Positions 1-6,250 of a stretch of 7,030 nt of DNA are shown here, piece by piece. Numbering within the stretch: the first letter of the stretch is position 1; every line of letters begins with the position of its first letter. Source of the DNA: an uncultured Acidobacteriota bacterium (GTDB taxonomy: Bacteria > Acidobacteriota > Vicinamibacteria > Vicinamibacterales > SCN-69-37); NCBI GenBank assembly GCA_937880585.1, contig CALFMR010000513.1:1-7030 (forward strand), given 5' to 3'. A model generated the notes under the pieces. That model made no database searches. It saw only the letters and a list, made by a program, of their open reading frames with translations, and was not told the DNA's origin. The position numbers were made by a program, and so were the translations under genes.

Positions 1-375
1 ACGCCCGTGGTGAACGCGGAGCCGGATCGCGGGATGTTCTCGTCGATTCAGACGGGGCTCGCCGAGGCTGACGGCGATCCGATCGTGATCCTCCCGGGGG
101 ACATGCCGTTCGTCGCGCCCATGACCATCTCGATAGTCGTGGACGCCGCCAGAATGGCCGACGAGCCGATCGTGGCCGCGCACGGCGGTCGCCGCGGCCA
201 CCCGCTGGCGCTGCCCGGCCGGCTGCGCGCGGATCTGCTGCAGATGGACGCGCGACAGAGCCTGCGCGACGCGCTGGCCTGGCTCGGAAGCGTGCCGCGC
301 GCAATCGACGTCGACGACGAAGGCGTGTTGAGGGATGTCGACGTGCCGGGCGATCTGCCGCGCGCGAAAGCGTGA
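1..375 (+). CDS. MobA/MocA-like nucleotidyltransferase, 3' part (5' end outside window)
   Basis: The frame is open from base 1, so the first 124 residues seen are the C-terminal two-thirds of a protein usually near 200 residues. Visible landmarks are NAEPDRGMFSSIQTGL, the acidic-loop strand VILPGDMPFV, the segment GGRRGHPLALPG and the closing DVDVPGDLPRA. These match the MobA-like NTP-transferase fold, where LxGDMP holds the metal-binding aspartate and RRGHP is typical of the MocA branch. MocA-type enzymes transfer CMP from CTP to molybdopterin, giving the cytosine dinucleotide cofactor used by hydroxylases of the IorAB type. The adjacent iorAB-like and xdhC-like genes make that role likely, but the N-terminal nucleotide-binding motif that would separate CTP from GTP use is outside the window. 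It is convergent with the iorB-like gene, 16 bases between stops. The family is clear; the exact substrate is inferred. Confidence 0.85.
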   Translation, partial: TPVVNAEPDRGMFSSIQTGLAEADGDPIVILPGDMPFVAPMTISIVVDAARMADEPIVAAHGGRRGHPLALPGRLRADLLQMDARQSLRDALAWLGSVPRAIDVDDEGVLRDVDVPGDLPRAKA

Positions 376-385
376 TGCACGCCGC

Positions 386-399
386 GGGCCGTCAGGCCC
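386..399. terminator. Short inverted repeat at convergent gene ends
   Basis: A perfect 5-bp inverted repeat, GGGCC-GTCA-GGCCC, sits between the two convergent genes and overlaps the large-subunit stop codon at 392-394. The location suits a bidirectional terminator, but the stem is short and there is no T-run on either side. It may be only a chance GC palindrome. Confidence 0.2.
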
Positions 400-2614
400 A
401 ACTGAACCCGTTCCGCGCGAGCGGCAGCGATCGCACGCGTGTGCCGCAGGCCTCGAAGATCGCGTTGCAGACGGCCGCCATCACGGGCGGCAGCGCGGGC
501 TCGCCGAGACCGGTCGGCGGGTAGGTGCTGTCGGCGAACGCGACGTCGATCTCGGCCGGCGCCTGCGGCATCCGCGTCGGCTCGTACTGATGGAAGTTCG
601 TCTGCACGGCATGGCCGCCGTCGATCGTGATCTCCCAGTTCATCAGGTGACTCAGGCCTTCGATGACCGCGCCCTGCGTCTGGTTGACCGCATTGCCGGG
701 ATTGATGATCTGGCTGCCGATGTCGGCGGCCACCCACACCTTGTGAACCTTCAGCTTCTTGTCGTCGTCGACCGAGACATCCGCCACCTCCGCGAAATAG
801 CCGAGATGACTGAAGTGGCACGACACGCCGCGGCCCCGGCCGGGCGCAGACTTCGTCCCGGTCCAGCCCGATCGATCGCGCACGAGCTCGAGCACGCCGC
901 GCATACGTGCGGCGTTGAAGGCATTCGCGCCGCCCCCGCGTCCACCGCGGCCGGACGCAGCCGGCTCCGGCGTGGGATTGGCGAGCATGTCGAGCCGGAA
1001 CTGCAGGGGATCGCGGCTGCCGGCGTGCGCCAGCTCGTCGATGAATGACTGGATGGCGAACGCCAGGCCGTTGCTGCGCGGCGCGCGCATGGCGCCGGTC
1101 GGCACGCCGAGCGGCATCATCGACTGCCCGAGCGCGTAGTTCGGCACGAACCCGGCCGGGAATTCGTCCGGTCCGATGTTCGCGCTGTTGACCGGACGCG
1201 TCCCATCGCCGAACGTCACGAAATGGTCGCGCCAGACGAGCGCATGTCCCCGCGCGTCGACGCCGCCCTTGAAGAAGTGAAAGCCCGCGGGCCGGTAGAA
1301 GTCGTGGCCCATGTCGTCTTCGCGCGTCCACTGCAGCTTCACCGGCGTGCCGTTCAACACCTTCGCGATCCACGCCGCCTCGACGACGTAGTCGTTGGTG
1401 AGACGACGGCCGAACCCGCCGCCGCCGCGAAGCTGGTGCATCGTGATGGCCGATTCCTCGATGCCAAGCGTGCGCGCGACGGCTTGCAATCCGCTTTGCG
1501 GCGTCTGACTCGGCGCCCAGAGCTCCAGCCTGCCGTTCTCGAAGCGCGCCACGGCGTTCTCCGGCTCGAGCTGCGCGTGCGACAGGAACGGATAGAAATA
1601 CGACGCCTCGACGACCTTGGCCGCGTCCGAGAGCGCGCGTTCGGCGTCGCCGTCCTGGCGGATCCACTGCGCCGGCGACTGACCCGACAGCTCCGTTGCG
1701 CGCGCCGCGAAGCCCGCGCTGCTCTGTGACGCGGTCGGCCCGTCGTCCCACGTGATCTTCAACTGTTTGCGCGCGGTCTCGGCGAGCCACCACGAGTCGG
1801 CGACGATGGCCACGCCGGGCGCGAGTCTCGTCAAGTCGTCCGTGCCGTCGACGACGAAGGCGTGGCGGATGCCGGCCATGGCCTTGATCGCATCGAGGTT
1901 CGCGCTCACGACCTTGCCGCCGAACACGGGGCACTTCTGATACACCGCCCACAACATTCCCGGCACCGTGAAGTCGATGCTGAACAGCGGCTTGCCGGTG
2001 ACGATGAGCGGGTTGTCCACGCCGGGGGTGGCTTTTCCGATGATGCGGAAGGCGTCTTTCGTCTTGAGCGTGAGCGTCTCGAGATCCGGCGGCGTGAGCG
2101 CGGCCGCTTTCGTGGCGATCTCGCCGTAGCCCACCGATCGATTCGATCGCGCATGGACGACGCGTCCGGGCGACGTCGTGCACTCCGACGCGGGAACGTT
2201 CCACGTCGACGCGGCCGCGGCGATGAGCATGGCGCGCGCGCCGGCGCCCACCTGCCGCATCGGCATCCAGCTCGTCGGCGTCGTCGTGCTGCCGCCGGCG
2301 ACCTGGCGGCCATATTTCGCGGCGTCGACGTCGGCCAGTTCAACGTGGACGTGGCTCCAGTCGGCGTCCAGCTCGTCGGCGATGATCATCGGCAGCTCGG
2401 TCTTCGACCCCTGCCCGACCTCCGGGTTCTTCGCCATGATGTGGATCGAGCCGTCCGGCAGGATGCGGACGAAGGCATCCGGCGACAGGTCGTCCGCAAC
2501 CGCGCCGCGCTGGGCGGACGCGTCGGGTTTCAAGTAGAGCGCCAGGAGCAGTCCGCCGCCGCCGAGGGCGGAGGCGCGGAGGAACGTACGGCGGTCCATG
2601 ACGGCAGTCGGCAT
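392..2614 (-). CDS. Molybdenum hydroxylase large subunit, IorB-like, Tat-exported
   Basis: This 740-residue protein is the molybdopterin-binding subunit of a xanthine-dehydrogenase-family enzyme, closest in layout to isoquinoline 1-oxidoreductase beta (IorB). It hydroxylates a substrate carbon at the Mo centre; the substrate cannot be read from sequence. The N-terminus has a twin-arginine signal (DRRTFLRAS, residues 7-15), a hydrophobic stretch 16-27 and a possible cleavage site after ASA at 34, so the enzyme probably acts in the periplasm. GGGGFGRRL (397-405) is a cofactor-contact loop, RAPRSN lies near 510, NQTQGAVIEG is at 644-653, and TGLGEPALPP (701-710) carries the expected catalytic glutamate, E705. 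A Gly-rich low-complexity stretch lies near 555-563. Length is normal for IorB-like proteins. ATG at 2614 is chosen because AGGAG stands six bases upstream; the 2Fe-2S partner gene ends 9 bases before it, indicating one operon. Confidence 0.93.
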   Translation of the reverse strand: MPTAVMDRRTFLRASALGGGGLLLALYLKPDASAQRGAVADDLSPDAFVRILPDGSIHIMAKNPEVGQGSKTELPMIIADELDADWSHVHVELADVDAAKYGRQVAGGSTTTPTSWMPMRQVGAGARAMLIAAAASTWNVPASECTTSPGRVVHARSNRSVGYGEIATKAAALTPPDLETLTLKTKDAFRIIGKATPGVDNPLIVTGKPLFSIDFTVPGMLWAVYQKCPVFGGKVVSANLDAIKAMAGIRHAFVVDGTDDLTRLAPGVAIVADSWWLAETARKQLKITWDDGPTASQSSAGFAARATELSGQSPAQWIRQDGDAERALSDAAKVVEASYFYPFLSHAQLEPENAVARFENGRLELWAPSQTPQSGLQAVARTLGIEESAITMHQLRGGGGFGRRLTNDYVVEAAWIAKVLNGTPVKLQWTREDDMGHDFYRPAGFHFFKGGVDARGHALVWRDHFVTFGDGTRPVNSANIGPDEFPAGFVPNYALGQSMMPLGVPTGAMRAPRSNGLAFAIQSFIDELAHAGSRDPLQFRLDMLANPTPEPAASGRGGRGGGANAFNAARMRGVLELVRDRSGWTGTKSAPGRGRGVSCHFSHLGYFAEVADVSVDDDKKLKVHKVWVAADIGSQIINPGNAVNQTQGAVIEGLSHLMNWEITIDGGHAVQTNFHQYEPTRMPQAPAEIDVAFADSTYPPTGLGEPALPPVMAAVCNAIFEACGTRVRSLPLARNGFSWA

Positions 2615-2620
2615 GACGGA

Positions 2621-2625
2621 CTCCT
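2621..2625 (-). promoter_or_regulatory. Ribosome binding site of iorB-like gene, overlapping the upstream stop
   Basis: On the minus strand AGGAG ends six bases before the large-subunit ATG and shares bases with the TAG stop of the 2Fe-2S subunit (2624-2626). A ribosome terminating on the small subunit would sit on this site, so the two subunits are probably translationally coupled. It also favours ATG 2614 over the in-frame ATG five codons later. Confidence 0.75.
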
Positions 2626-3115
2626 ACTCGGCAACCGCGTGCGGCCGGCCCGCATCGGTGCTCGCGAGCGCGGCGGCTTCGTGAATCGCCTTCCGGATGC
2701 GCAGGTACGTGCCGCAGCGGCAGATGTTGCCGGCCATGGCGCGATCGATGTCTGCGTCGGTGGGATTGGGCGTCCCGGCCAGCAGCGCGGCGGCACTCAT
2801 GATCTGGCCCGCCTGACAGTAACCGCACTGCGGCACGTCCACGTCGAGCCACGCGCGCTGTAGTGGATGCGTGCCGTCGGTCGACAGGCCTTCAATCGTC
2901 GTGATGCGGCGTCCGGCGACCGTCGAGGCCGGCGTGATGCACGATCGCGTCGGCTGGCCGTCGATGTGGACCGTGCACGCACCGCATTGCGCGATGCCGC
3001 AGCCGAATTTCGTGCCTTTGAGCTCGAGGACGTCTCGCAGCACCCAGAGCAGTGGCATGTCGGCCGGCACGTCGACTTCCGACGTCCGTCCGTTGACGGT
3101 CAGAGTAAACGGCAT
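2624..3115 (-). CDS. 2Fe-2S subunit of molybdenum hydroxylase, IorA-like
   Basis: This 163-residue protein is the electron-transfer subunit that partners the IorB-like protein. The N-terminal half is a plant-ferredoxin-like domain with cysteines C39-x4-C44-x2-C47 and C59 (KFGCGIAQCGACTVH). The C-terminal half is the helical 2Fe-2S domain with QCGYC (C97, C100) and ICRCGTY (C132, C134). All eight cluster ligands are present, as is the Gln before C97 that approaches the Mo cofactor in this family. No signal peptide is visible; in this family the small subunit is thought to be exported as a folded complex using the signal of its partner. A longer upstream in-frame start exists, but ATG 3115 is right: the domain begins there (MPFTLTVNG), length is typical of about 150-165, and GGGAG lies six bases upstream. 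It is first in the operon and divergent from the xdhC-like gene. Confidence 0.95.
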   Translation of the reverse strand: MPFTLTVNGRTSEVDVPADMPLLWVLRDVLELKGTKFGCGIAQCGACTVHIDGQPTRSCITPASTVAGRRITTIEGLSTDGTHPLQRAWLDVDVPQCGYCQAGQIMSAAALLAGTPNPTDADIDRAMAGNICRCGTYLRIRKAIHEAAALASTDAGRPHAVAE

Positions 3116-3224
3116 GATCGGCTCCCGTGTTTCCCGTGGAAGGATTGGCCTTAGAGTAGTCCTCCCCGGCCCGCCGATGCCAGTCTTCACCTCGGACTCG
3201 ATCGGGCGGGACAGAGGCTCGATC
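3116..3224. promoter_or_regulatory. Divergent intergenic region with both ribosome binding sites
   Basis: These 109 bases separate the starts of the iorA-like gene (-) and the xdhC-like gene (+), so promoters for both must lie here or inside the opposing gene. On the minus strand GGGAG (3122-3126) is six bases from its ATG; on the plus strand AGAGG (3213-3217) is seven bases from its ATG. The only AT-leaning stretch is around 3143-3161 and could hold a -10 element, but no convincing -35/-10 pair is visible. A shared control region for enzyme and maturation factor is inferred from the layout. Confidence 0.5.
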
Positions 3225-4292
3225 ATGTCCTCGCCCTTCACCCGCCTCGCGTCGCTCGCCGCCGCCGGCCGTCCGTTCGGCGTCGCGACCGTCGTCCGGA
3301 CGCAGGGCAGCACACCGCAGACGGTCGGAGCCCGACTGTTCCTGCCGGCCGATGGCGACAGCCGGCCGTCGGGGACGCTCGGTGGCGGATGCGTCGAGGC
3401 CGACGCGATTCTCGCGCTTCGCGACGCGCTCGCCGGCCAGCCGCCAACCATCCGTGAGTACCGCCTGACCGAGGAGCTCGCCTGGAACACGGGCCTCGTC
3501 TGCGGAGGCACGATGTGGATCCTGGCGGAGGCTGGCTTGGCGGCTGCGACGATCGACGGTCACAGCCTCGTCAGCGAGATTGAAGCCGCCGTCACCGGCC
3601 GCGCGCCCATGGCCATCGTCACGCGTGTGCTTCGTCGCGATGGCGCCTTCGCGCTTGCGGGCCGGATGGCCGTGCTGTCCGGCGACCGCGTCATCGGCAG
3701 TCTTGGTGATGCCGCGGTCACCGCGCGTGCGGCGGCCGCGGCCGGTGCGCAGATCGCGCGAGGTCCCGCGGCGCGCATTGTTCTTGCCGAAGGCGACGAG
3801 ATCCTCGTCGAGCCCATCGTGCCGCGCCCGCGTCTCGTGATTGCCGGCGGCGGCCACGTCGCGCAGGCGATCGCGCGCCAGGCGCGCCTCGTCGACTTCG
3901 AGGTGACGATCCTCGAGGATCGACCGGAGTACGCCGATCCCGATCGCTTCGCGGGTGCGACGGTCGTCCAGGGCGATGTCGCGGCCGCTCTCGCGTCGAT
4001 GGATCTCTCCGGCCAGACGTTCGTCGTGGTCGCGACGCGAGGCCACAAGATGGACGCCGACTGCGTGCTCGCCGCCGCGCGGACGCCCGTCGCCTACATC
4101 GGTCTCCTCGGCAGCCGTCGCAAGCGCGTGCTCGTCGCCGAGATGCTGCGCGAGGCGGGCGTCGGCGAGGCACGCGTCGCCGCGATCCACGCGCCGGTCG
4201 GCCTCGATCTCGGCGGCCGCACGCCGGCCGAAATCGCATTGTCGGTGCTCGCCGAGATCACGCAGTTCCGCTACGGAAAGGCCGGCAGTTAG
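3225..4292 (+). CDS. xdhC: XdhC/CoxI family molybdenum-cofactor maturation protein
   Basis: This 355-residue protein has the two-domain plan of XdhC. The N-terminal XdhC/CoxI domain (about 1-100) shows GSTPQTVGARL at 28-38, GGGCVEAD at 53-60 with C56, and LVCGGTMWIL at 91-100 with C93. The C-terminal Rossmann-type domain starts near 203 with LVIAGGGHVAQAIARQA and an acidic pair, E231-D232, at the end of its second strand. It continues with ATRGHKMDAD, YIGLLGSRRKR and GLDLGGRTPAEIALS, all hallmarks of the family. XdhC proteins bind the molybdenum cofactor, protect it during sulfuration and deliver it to the hydroxylase apoenzyme in the cytoplasm, here presumably the divergently encoded IorAB-like enzyme. 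ATG 3225 is chosen because AGAGG lies seven bases upstream and homology begins there. The frame stays open far upstream, and ATG 3177 is a possible but unsupported alternative with no visible ribosome binding site. Confidence 0.92.
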   Translation: MSSPFTRLASLAAAGRPFGVATVVRTQGSTPQTVGARLFLPADGDSRPSGTLGGGCVEADAILALRDALAGQPPTIREYRLTEELAWNTGLVCGGTMWILAEAGLAAATIDGHSLVSEIEAAVTGRAPMAIVTRVLRRDGAFALAGRMAVLSGDRVIGSLGDAAVTARAAAAAGAQIARGPAARIVLAEGDEILVEPIVPRPRLVIAGGGHVAQAIARQARLVDFEVTILEDRPEYADPDRFAGATVVQGDVAAALASMDLSGQTFVVVATRGHKMDADCVLAAARTPVAYIGLLGSRRKRVLVAEMLREAGVGEARVAAIHAPVGLDLGGRTPAEIALSVLAEITQFRYGKAGS

Positions 4293-4532
4293 TCGCGCCG
4301 GGAGTAGCGACGGGCGTCCGTGTCCTCTGGCGGGACCCCGGGCGATGCGAGGTCACCTCCGCCGTCGTCGACCTCCGGCCGCAGAACGCGGCCGCGAGAC
4401 CGTTGCAGATTCTGCGAGCGTCCGCAGTGTCCGAGTACGCAGATTTCGCAGTGCCGTTCGCTTTTGCCAGGAAAAACGCGCTCGAGTTGGCATACATCTA
4501 GCGTTATAGCCCCCTCGCAAATTCCAATTGAC

Positions 4533-4551
4533 CCGTCGTCTTCGACGACGG
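4533..4551 (+). promoter_or_regulatory. Perfect 8-bp inverted repeat upstream of the coiled-coil gene
   Basis: CCGTCGTC and GACGACGG are exact reverse complements separated by three bases (TTC). In RNA this gives a stable GC-rich stem with a triloop, ending six bases before the ribosome binding site of the next gene. It could be an operator, a 5'-leader hairpin affecting translation, or a terminator lacking a T-run. Which of these applies is not determinable from the sequence. Confidence 0.4.
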
Positions 4552-4557
4552 TAGCGT

Positions 4558-4563
4558 GGAGGT
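4558..4563 (+). promoter_or_regulatory. Strong ribosome binding site (GGAGGT) for coiled-coil gene
   Basis: GGAGGT lies six bases before the GTG at 4570. It is the best Shine-Dalgarno match in the window and decides for the GTG start over the in-frame ATG about 24 codons later. Confidence 0.75.
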
Positions 4564-4569
4564 GTTCTC

Positions 4570-5088
4570 GTGGTCCCAACTGAACGGCGGTTCGCGCTCC
4601 TTGAAAAGCGCGTCAGCAAGATCGTCGAGACGGAGGCCGGCATGAGCGAGCTCATCGCGCGGATGGATCAACGGTTCGACGTCGTCGACCGGCGGTTCGA
4701 CGTCGTCGATCAGCGGTTCAACGCCGCCGATCAACGATTCGACGCGGTCGATCAGCGGCTCGATACCGTCGATCAGCATTTCAAGTTGATCGAGGAGCGA
4801 TTCGCACGCGCCGAAGCCCGACACGACCGCCTCGATGAGAAGCTGGATCAGCGCTTCGACGTGCTCAATGAGAAACTGGACCGTCGCTTCGGCGTGCTCG
4901 ACGAGAAACTCGATCGCCGCTTCGATGTCCTCGACGCGCGCTTCTCGCACCAGGCCGACGTGTTCGACACGCGACTCTCACACCGCTTCGATGTGTTCGA
5001 CGCGCGGCTCTCACGCCAGTTCATGTGGCTCGTCGGACTACAAGTGACGATCTTGCTGGCGGTCGTCGCGGCACTCATCGCGCACTAG
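4570..5088 (+). CDS. Tail-anchored coiled-coil protein built of 7- and 11-residue repeats
   Basis: I do not recognise a specific family. The 172-residue protein has three parts. Residues 1-32 are a charged helical lead-in. Residues 33-149 are an almost uninterrupted repeat array: seven heptads of the form DQRFDVV (33-81), then six 11-residue units of the form RFDVLDEKLDR (84-149). Residues about 151-170 are hydrophobic (MWLVGLQVTILLAVVAALI), then only AH follows, so the protein should be a C-terminally anchored membrane protein with a long cytoplasmic rod. There is no signal peptide, cysteine or catalytic motif. The plan resembles loosely defined bacterial coiled-coil/one-TM proteins (DUF1640-like or XhlA-like), a resemblance of layout only. 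It starts with GTG after a strong ribosome binding site. No neighbour suggests a function, and its stop touches the stop of the convergent gene. Confidence 0.8.
   Translation: MVPTERRFALLEKRVSKIVETEAGMSELIARMDQRFDVVDRRFDVVDQRFNAADQRFDAVDQRLDTVDQHFKLIEERFARAEARHDRLDEKLDQRFDVLNEKLDRRFGVLDEKLDRRFDVLDARFSHQADVFDTRLSHRFDVFDARLSRQFMWLVGLQVTILLAVVAALIAH
4666..4812 (+). repeat. 21-bp tandem repeat, seven degenerate copies, coding heptads
   Basis: Seven consecutive 21-base units begin at 4666, 4687, 4708, 4729, 4750, 4771 and 4792, with a consensus close to GATCAGCGGTTCGACGTCGTC. Each encodes one heptad (DQRFDVV-type). The first five are close copies at DNA level, the last two drift. GATC recurs at the start of most units because Asp-Gln is the repeated codon pair. 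This pattern suggests growth by unequal exchange or slippage. Confidence 0.85.
4819..5016 (+). repeat. 33-bp tandem repeat, six degenerate copies, coding hendecads
   Basis: Six 33-base units start at 4819, 4852, 4885, 4918, 4951 and 4984. They encode 11-residue units ending in LDQ, LDR, LDR, FSH, LSH and LSR, with the core RFDVLD or RFDVFD in most. Copies 2-4 and 6 are clearly related at nucleotide level (CGCTTCGA-GT-CTCGACG); copy 1 is divergent. Confidence 0.85.
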
Positions 5089-5991
5089 TCACCGCACGCC
5101 TTCCTCGAGCTCCGGCCGTACGAACGTGAATCCCAGGTCGAGCGCGCGTCTGGGCACGACGCGCTGACCGTGAATCAACGTGGGCCCGGCCATCTCGCCG
5201 AAGATCGGGCGCAGGGCGACGCCCGGCACGCGTAGCCAGCTCGGCCGATGCAGGGCGCGAGCGATCGCGCGCGACAGCTCGTCGTTCGTCGCCGCGTTCG
5301 GCGACGTCGCGTTGATGACGCCAGAGACGTCGCTGCTGGTGAGCGCCCACAGGGCCATCGCCACCCAGTCGTCGCGATGAATCCACGAGACGTACTGCCG
5401 GCCTGATGCGACCGGACCGCCGACGAACAGCTTGAACGGCAGCCGCAGCTTGCGTCCCGCGCCGCCATCGGGCGCGAGCACGACGCCGTTGCGGAGGATG
5501 ACCAGTCGACATCCGAGCGCAGCGGCCGGATGCGCTTCGGCTTCCCACGCCACGCACAGTCGCGCGAGGAAGTCGTCGCCCGGCGGAAAGGACTCGTCGA
5601 TCTCACGGCCGCTGTCGTCGGTGCCGTAGAAGCCGATGGCCGACGCCTGCAGGAAGACGGCCGGTCGTCGTGCGGCTTCGCGCACCGCCGTCACGAGGCG
5701 CCGCGTGCTCGAGATGCGGCTCTCGCGGAGCTCGGCCTTGCGATCATCCGACCAGCGGCGATCGGCGATGCCCGCGCCGGCGAGATTCACGATCGCATCC
5801 GCATCGGCGATCTCGGCGGTCCATGCACCGCCGGCCGCGGTCGGATCCCACGATACTGGACGTCCAGCGATATCGGGCCGTGCGCGCGTGCTGTCGCGGG
5901 TGAGGATGACGACGTCGTGCGCGTCATCCACGAGCCGCCGCGCGAGCGCCTGACCGAGGAAGCCGGTGCCTCCGGCGATCACGACTTTCAC
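5089..5991 (-). CDS. TIGR01777 family epimerase-like SDR protein (YfcH type)
   Basis: This 300-residue protein is an extended short-chain dehydrogenase of the TIGR01777/YfcH group, whose natural substrate is not established. The N-terminus is a Rossmann fold with GGTGFLG at 7-13. It is followed by NLAGAGIADRRW (69-80), the family signature SAIGFYG (117-123) containing the usual tyrosine Y122, ILRNGVVL (165-172), SWIHRDDW (202-209) and NATSPNA (227-233). The C-terminal HGQRVVPRRALDLGF (274-288) belongs to the DUF1731-like tail. Length matches the family, about 295-305. The start is GTG 5991, because the nucleotide-binding strand MKVVIAGG begins immediately; no good Shine-Dalgarno sequence is visible upstream. 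It is a cytoplasmic, NAD(P)-binding protein by family. It is convergent with the coiled-coil gene with no bases between stops, and nothing nearby points to a pathway. Confidence 0.93.
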   Translation of the reverse strand: MKVVIAGGTGFLGQALARRLVDDAHDVVILTRDSTRARPDIAGRPVSWDPTAAGGAWTAEIADADAIVNLAGAGIADRRWSDDRKAELRESRISSTRRLVTAVREAARRPAVFLQASAIGFYGTDDSGREIDESFPPGDDFLARLCVAWEAEAHPAAALGCRLVILRNGVVLAPDGGAGRKLRLPFKLFVGGPVASGRQYVSWIHRDDWVAMALWALTSSDVSGVINATSPNAATNDELSRAIARALHRPSWLRVPGVALRPIFGEMAGPTLIHGQRVVPRRALDLGFTFVRPELEEGVR

Positions 5992-6250
5992 GATCGGTAC
6001 TTTACGGCGTCAGATGAGATGGCGCCCGCATGGCCGATCGACGCACTGGCGCCTCAGGCATCTCTGGCGACGGCTGCGAGCCGTCCGCGGCCAACGTCGG
6101 CGAGCCGGGCAGGCCATTTCGTGTACGTGAGGCATCGGGCGCGTGTGTGGTTCAGTTGCTGCAACATCGCGTCAGGCGCCGAGCCGCTGAGTCACGGCCG
6201 TTAATTGGTCCGACAGACGAACGATGAAGACCGGAGTGAGAGCGTCAGAT
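5992..6250. other. Intergenic region, no supported gene
   Basis: The 259 bases between the epimerase start and the toxin stop contain open frames but none with a ribosome binding site or a recognisable product. A small palindrome, GTTGCTGCAAC (6155-6165), is present. The promoter of the epimerase gene should lie near 5992-6050, yet no clear hexamers are visible. I saw no terminator with a T-run for the toxin operon. Confidence 0.45.

Larger units (their letters stand above)
4293..4569. other. Intergenic region, no supported gene
   Basis: This spacer of 277 bases separates two plus-strand genes. Its centre (about 4440-4530) is visibly richer in A and T than the flanking genes. It holds a small palindrome GCAGATTCTGC (4405-4415), the 8-bp hairpin at 4533-4551, and a weak 5-bp repeat just after the xdhC stop (4292-4311). 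Several frames are open, but none has both a start with a ribosome binding site and G/C-rich third positions. Promoter-like hexamers such as TTGGCA at 4487 have no partner at proper spacing. Confidence 0.5.

Noticed and set aside
48..2204. A 718-codon minus-strand frame overlapping the large-subunit gene in another phase
   Set aside because: Its product is a run of Arg, Ala, Gly and His typical of a shifted frame in GC-rich DNA, while the overlapping frame encodes a complete IorB-like protein with all motifs.
1862..2863. A 333-codon plus-strand frame opposite the iorB and iorA genes
   Set aside because: It has Arg-rich shadow composition and no recognisable domain, and it spans two well-supported genes on the other strand.
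2892..4190. A 432-codon minus-strand frame opposite xdhC
   Set aside because: Its composition is Arg-, Asp- and His-rich, it has no motifs, and it lies opposite a clear XdhC protein.
4292..4311. GTCGC ... GCGAC inverted repeat after the xdhC stop as a terminator
   Set aside because: The stem is only five base pairs with a ten-base loop and no T-run, so it is weak evidence.
4403..4501. Open frame ending in VPFAFARKNALELAYI between xdhC and the coiled-coil gene
   Set aside because: The tail reads like protein, but there is no ATG or convincing start, third positions are less G/C-rich than in real genes here, and I recognise no family. A decayed gene remnant is possible but unsupported.
4487..4510. 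TTGGCA and TATAGC as a sigma-70 promoter for the coiled-coil gene
   Set aside because: The spacing is only 12 bases, well short of the usual 16-18.
4504..4950. A 148-codon minus-strand frame with its own amphipathic repeat (IEPLIDRVESLIGGVEPLID)
   Set aside because: It looks protein-like only because the complement of the regular plus-strand repeat is itself regular. It has no ribosome binding site, and the plus-strand gene has a strong one plus a sensible membrane anchor.
6100..6200. Possible integron attC-like or mobile-element end next to the toxin pair
   Set aside because: The GTTGC/GCAAC palindrome at 6155-6165 lacks the paired core sites and extended stem of an attC, and I found no flanking direct repeats or transposase.
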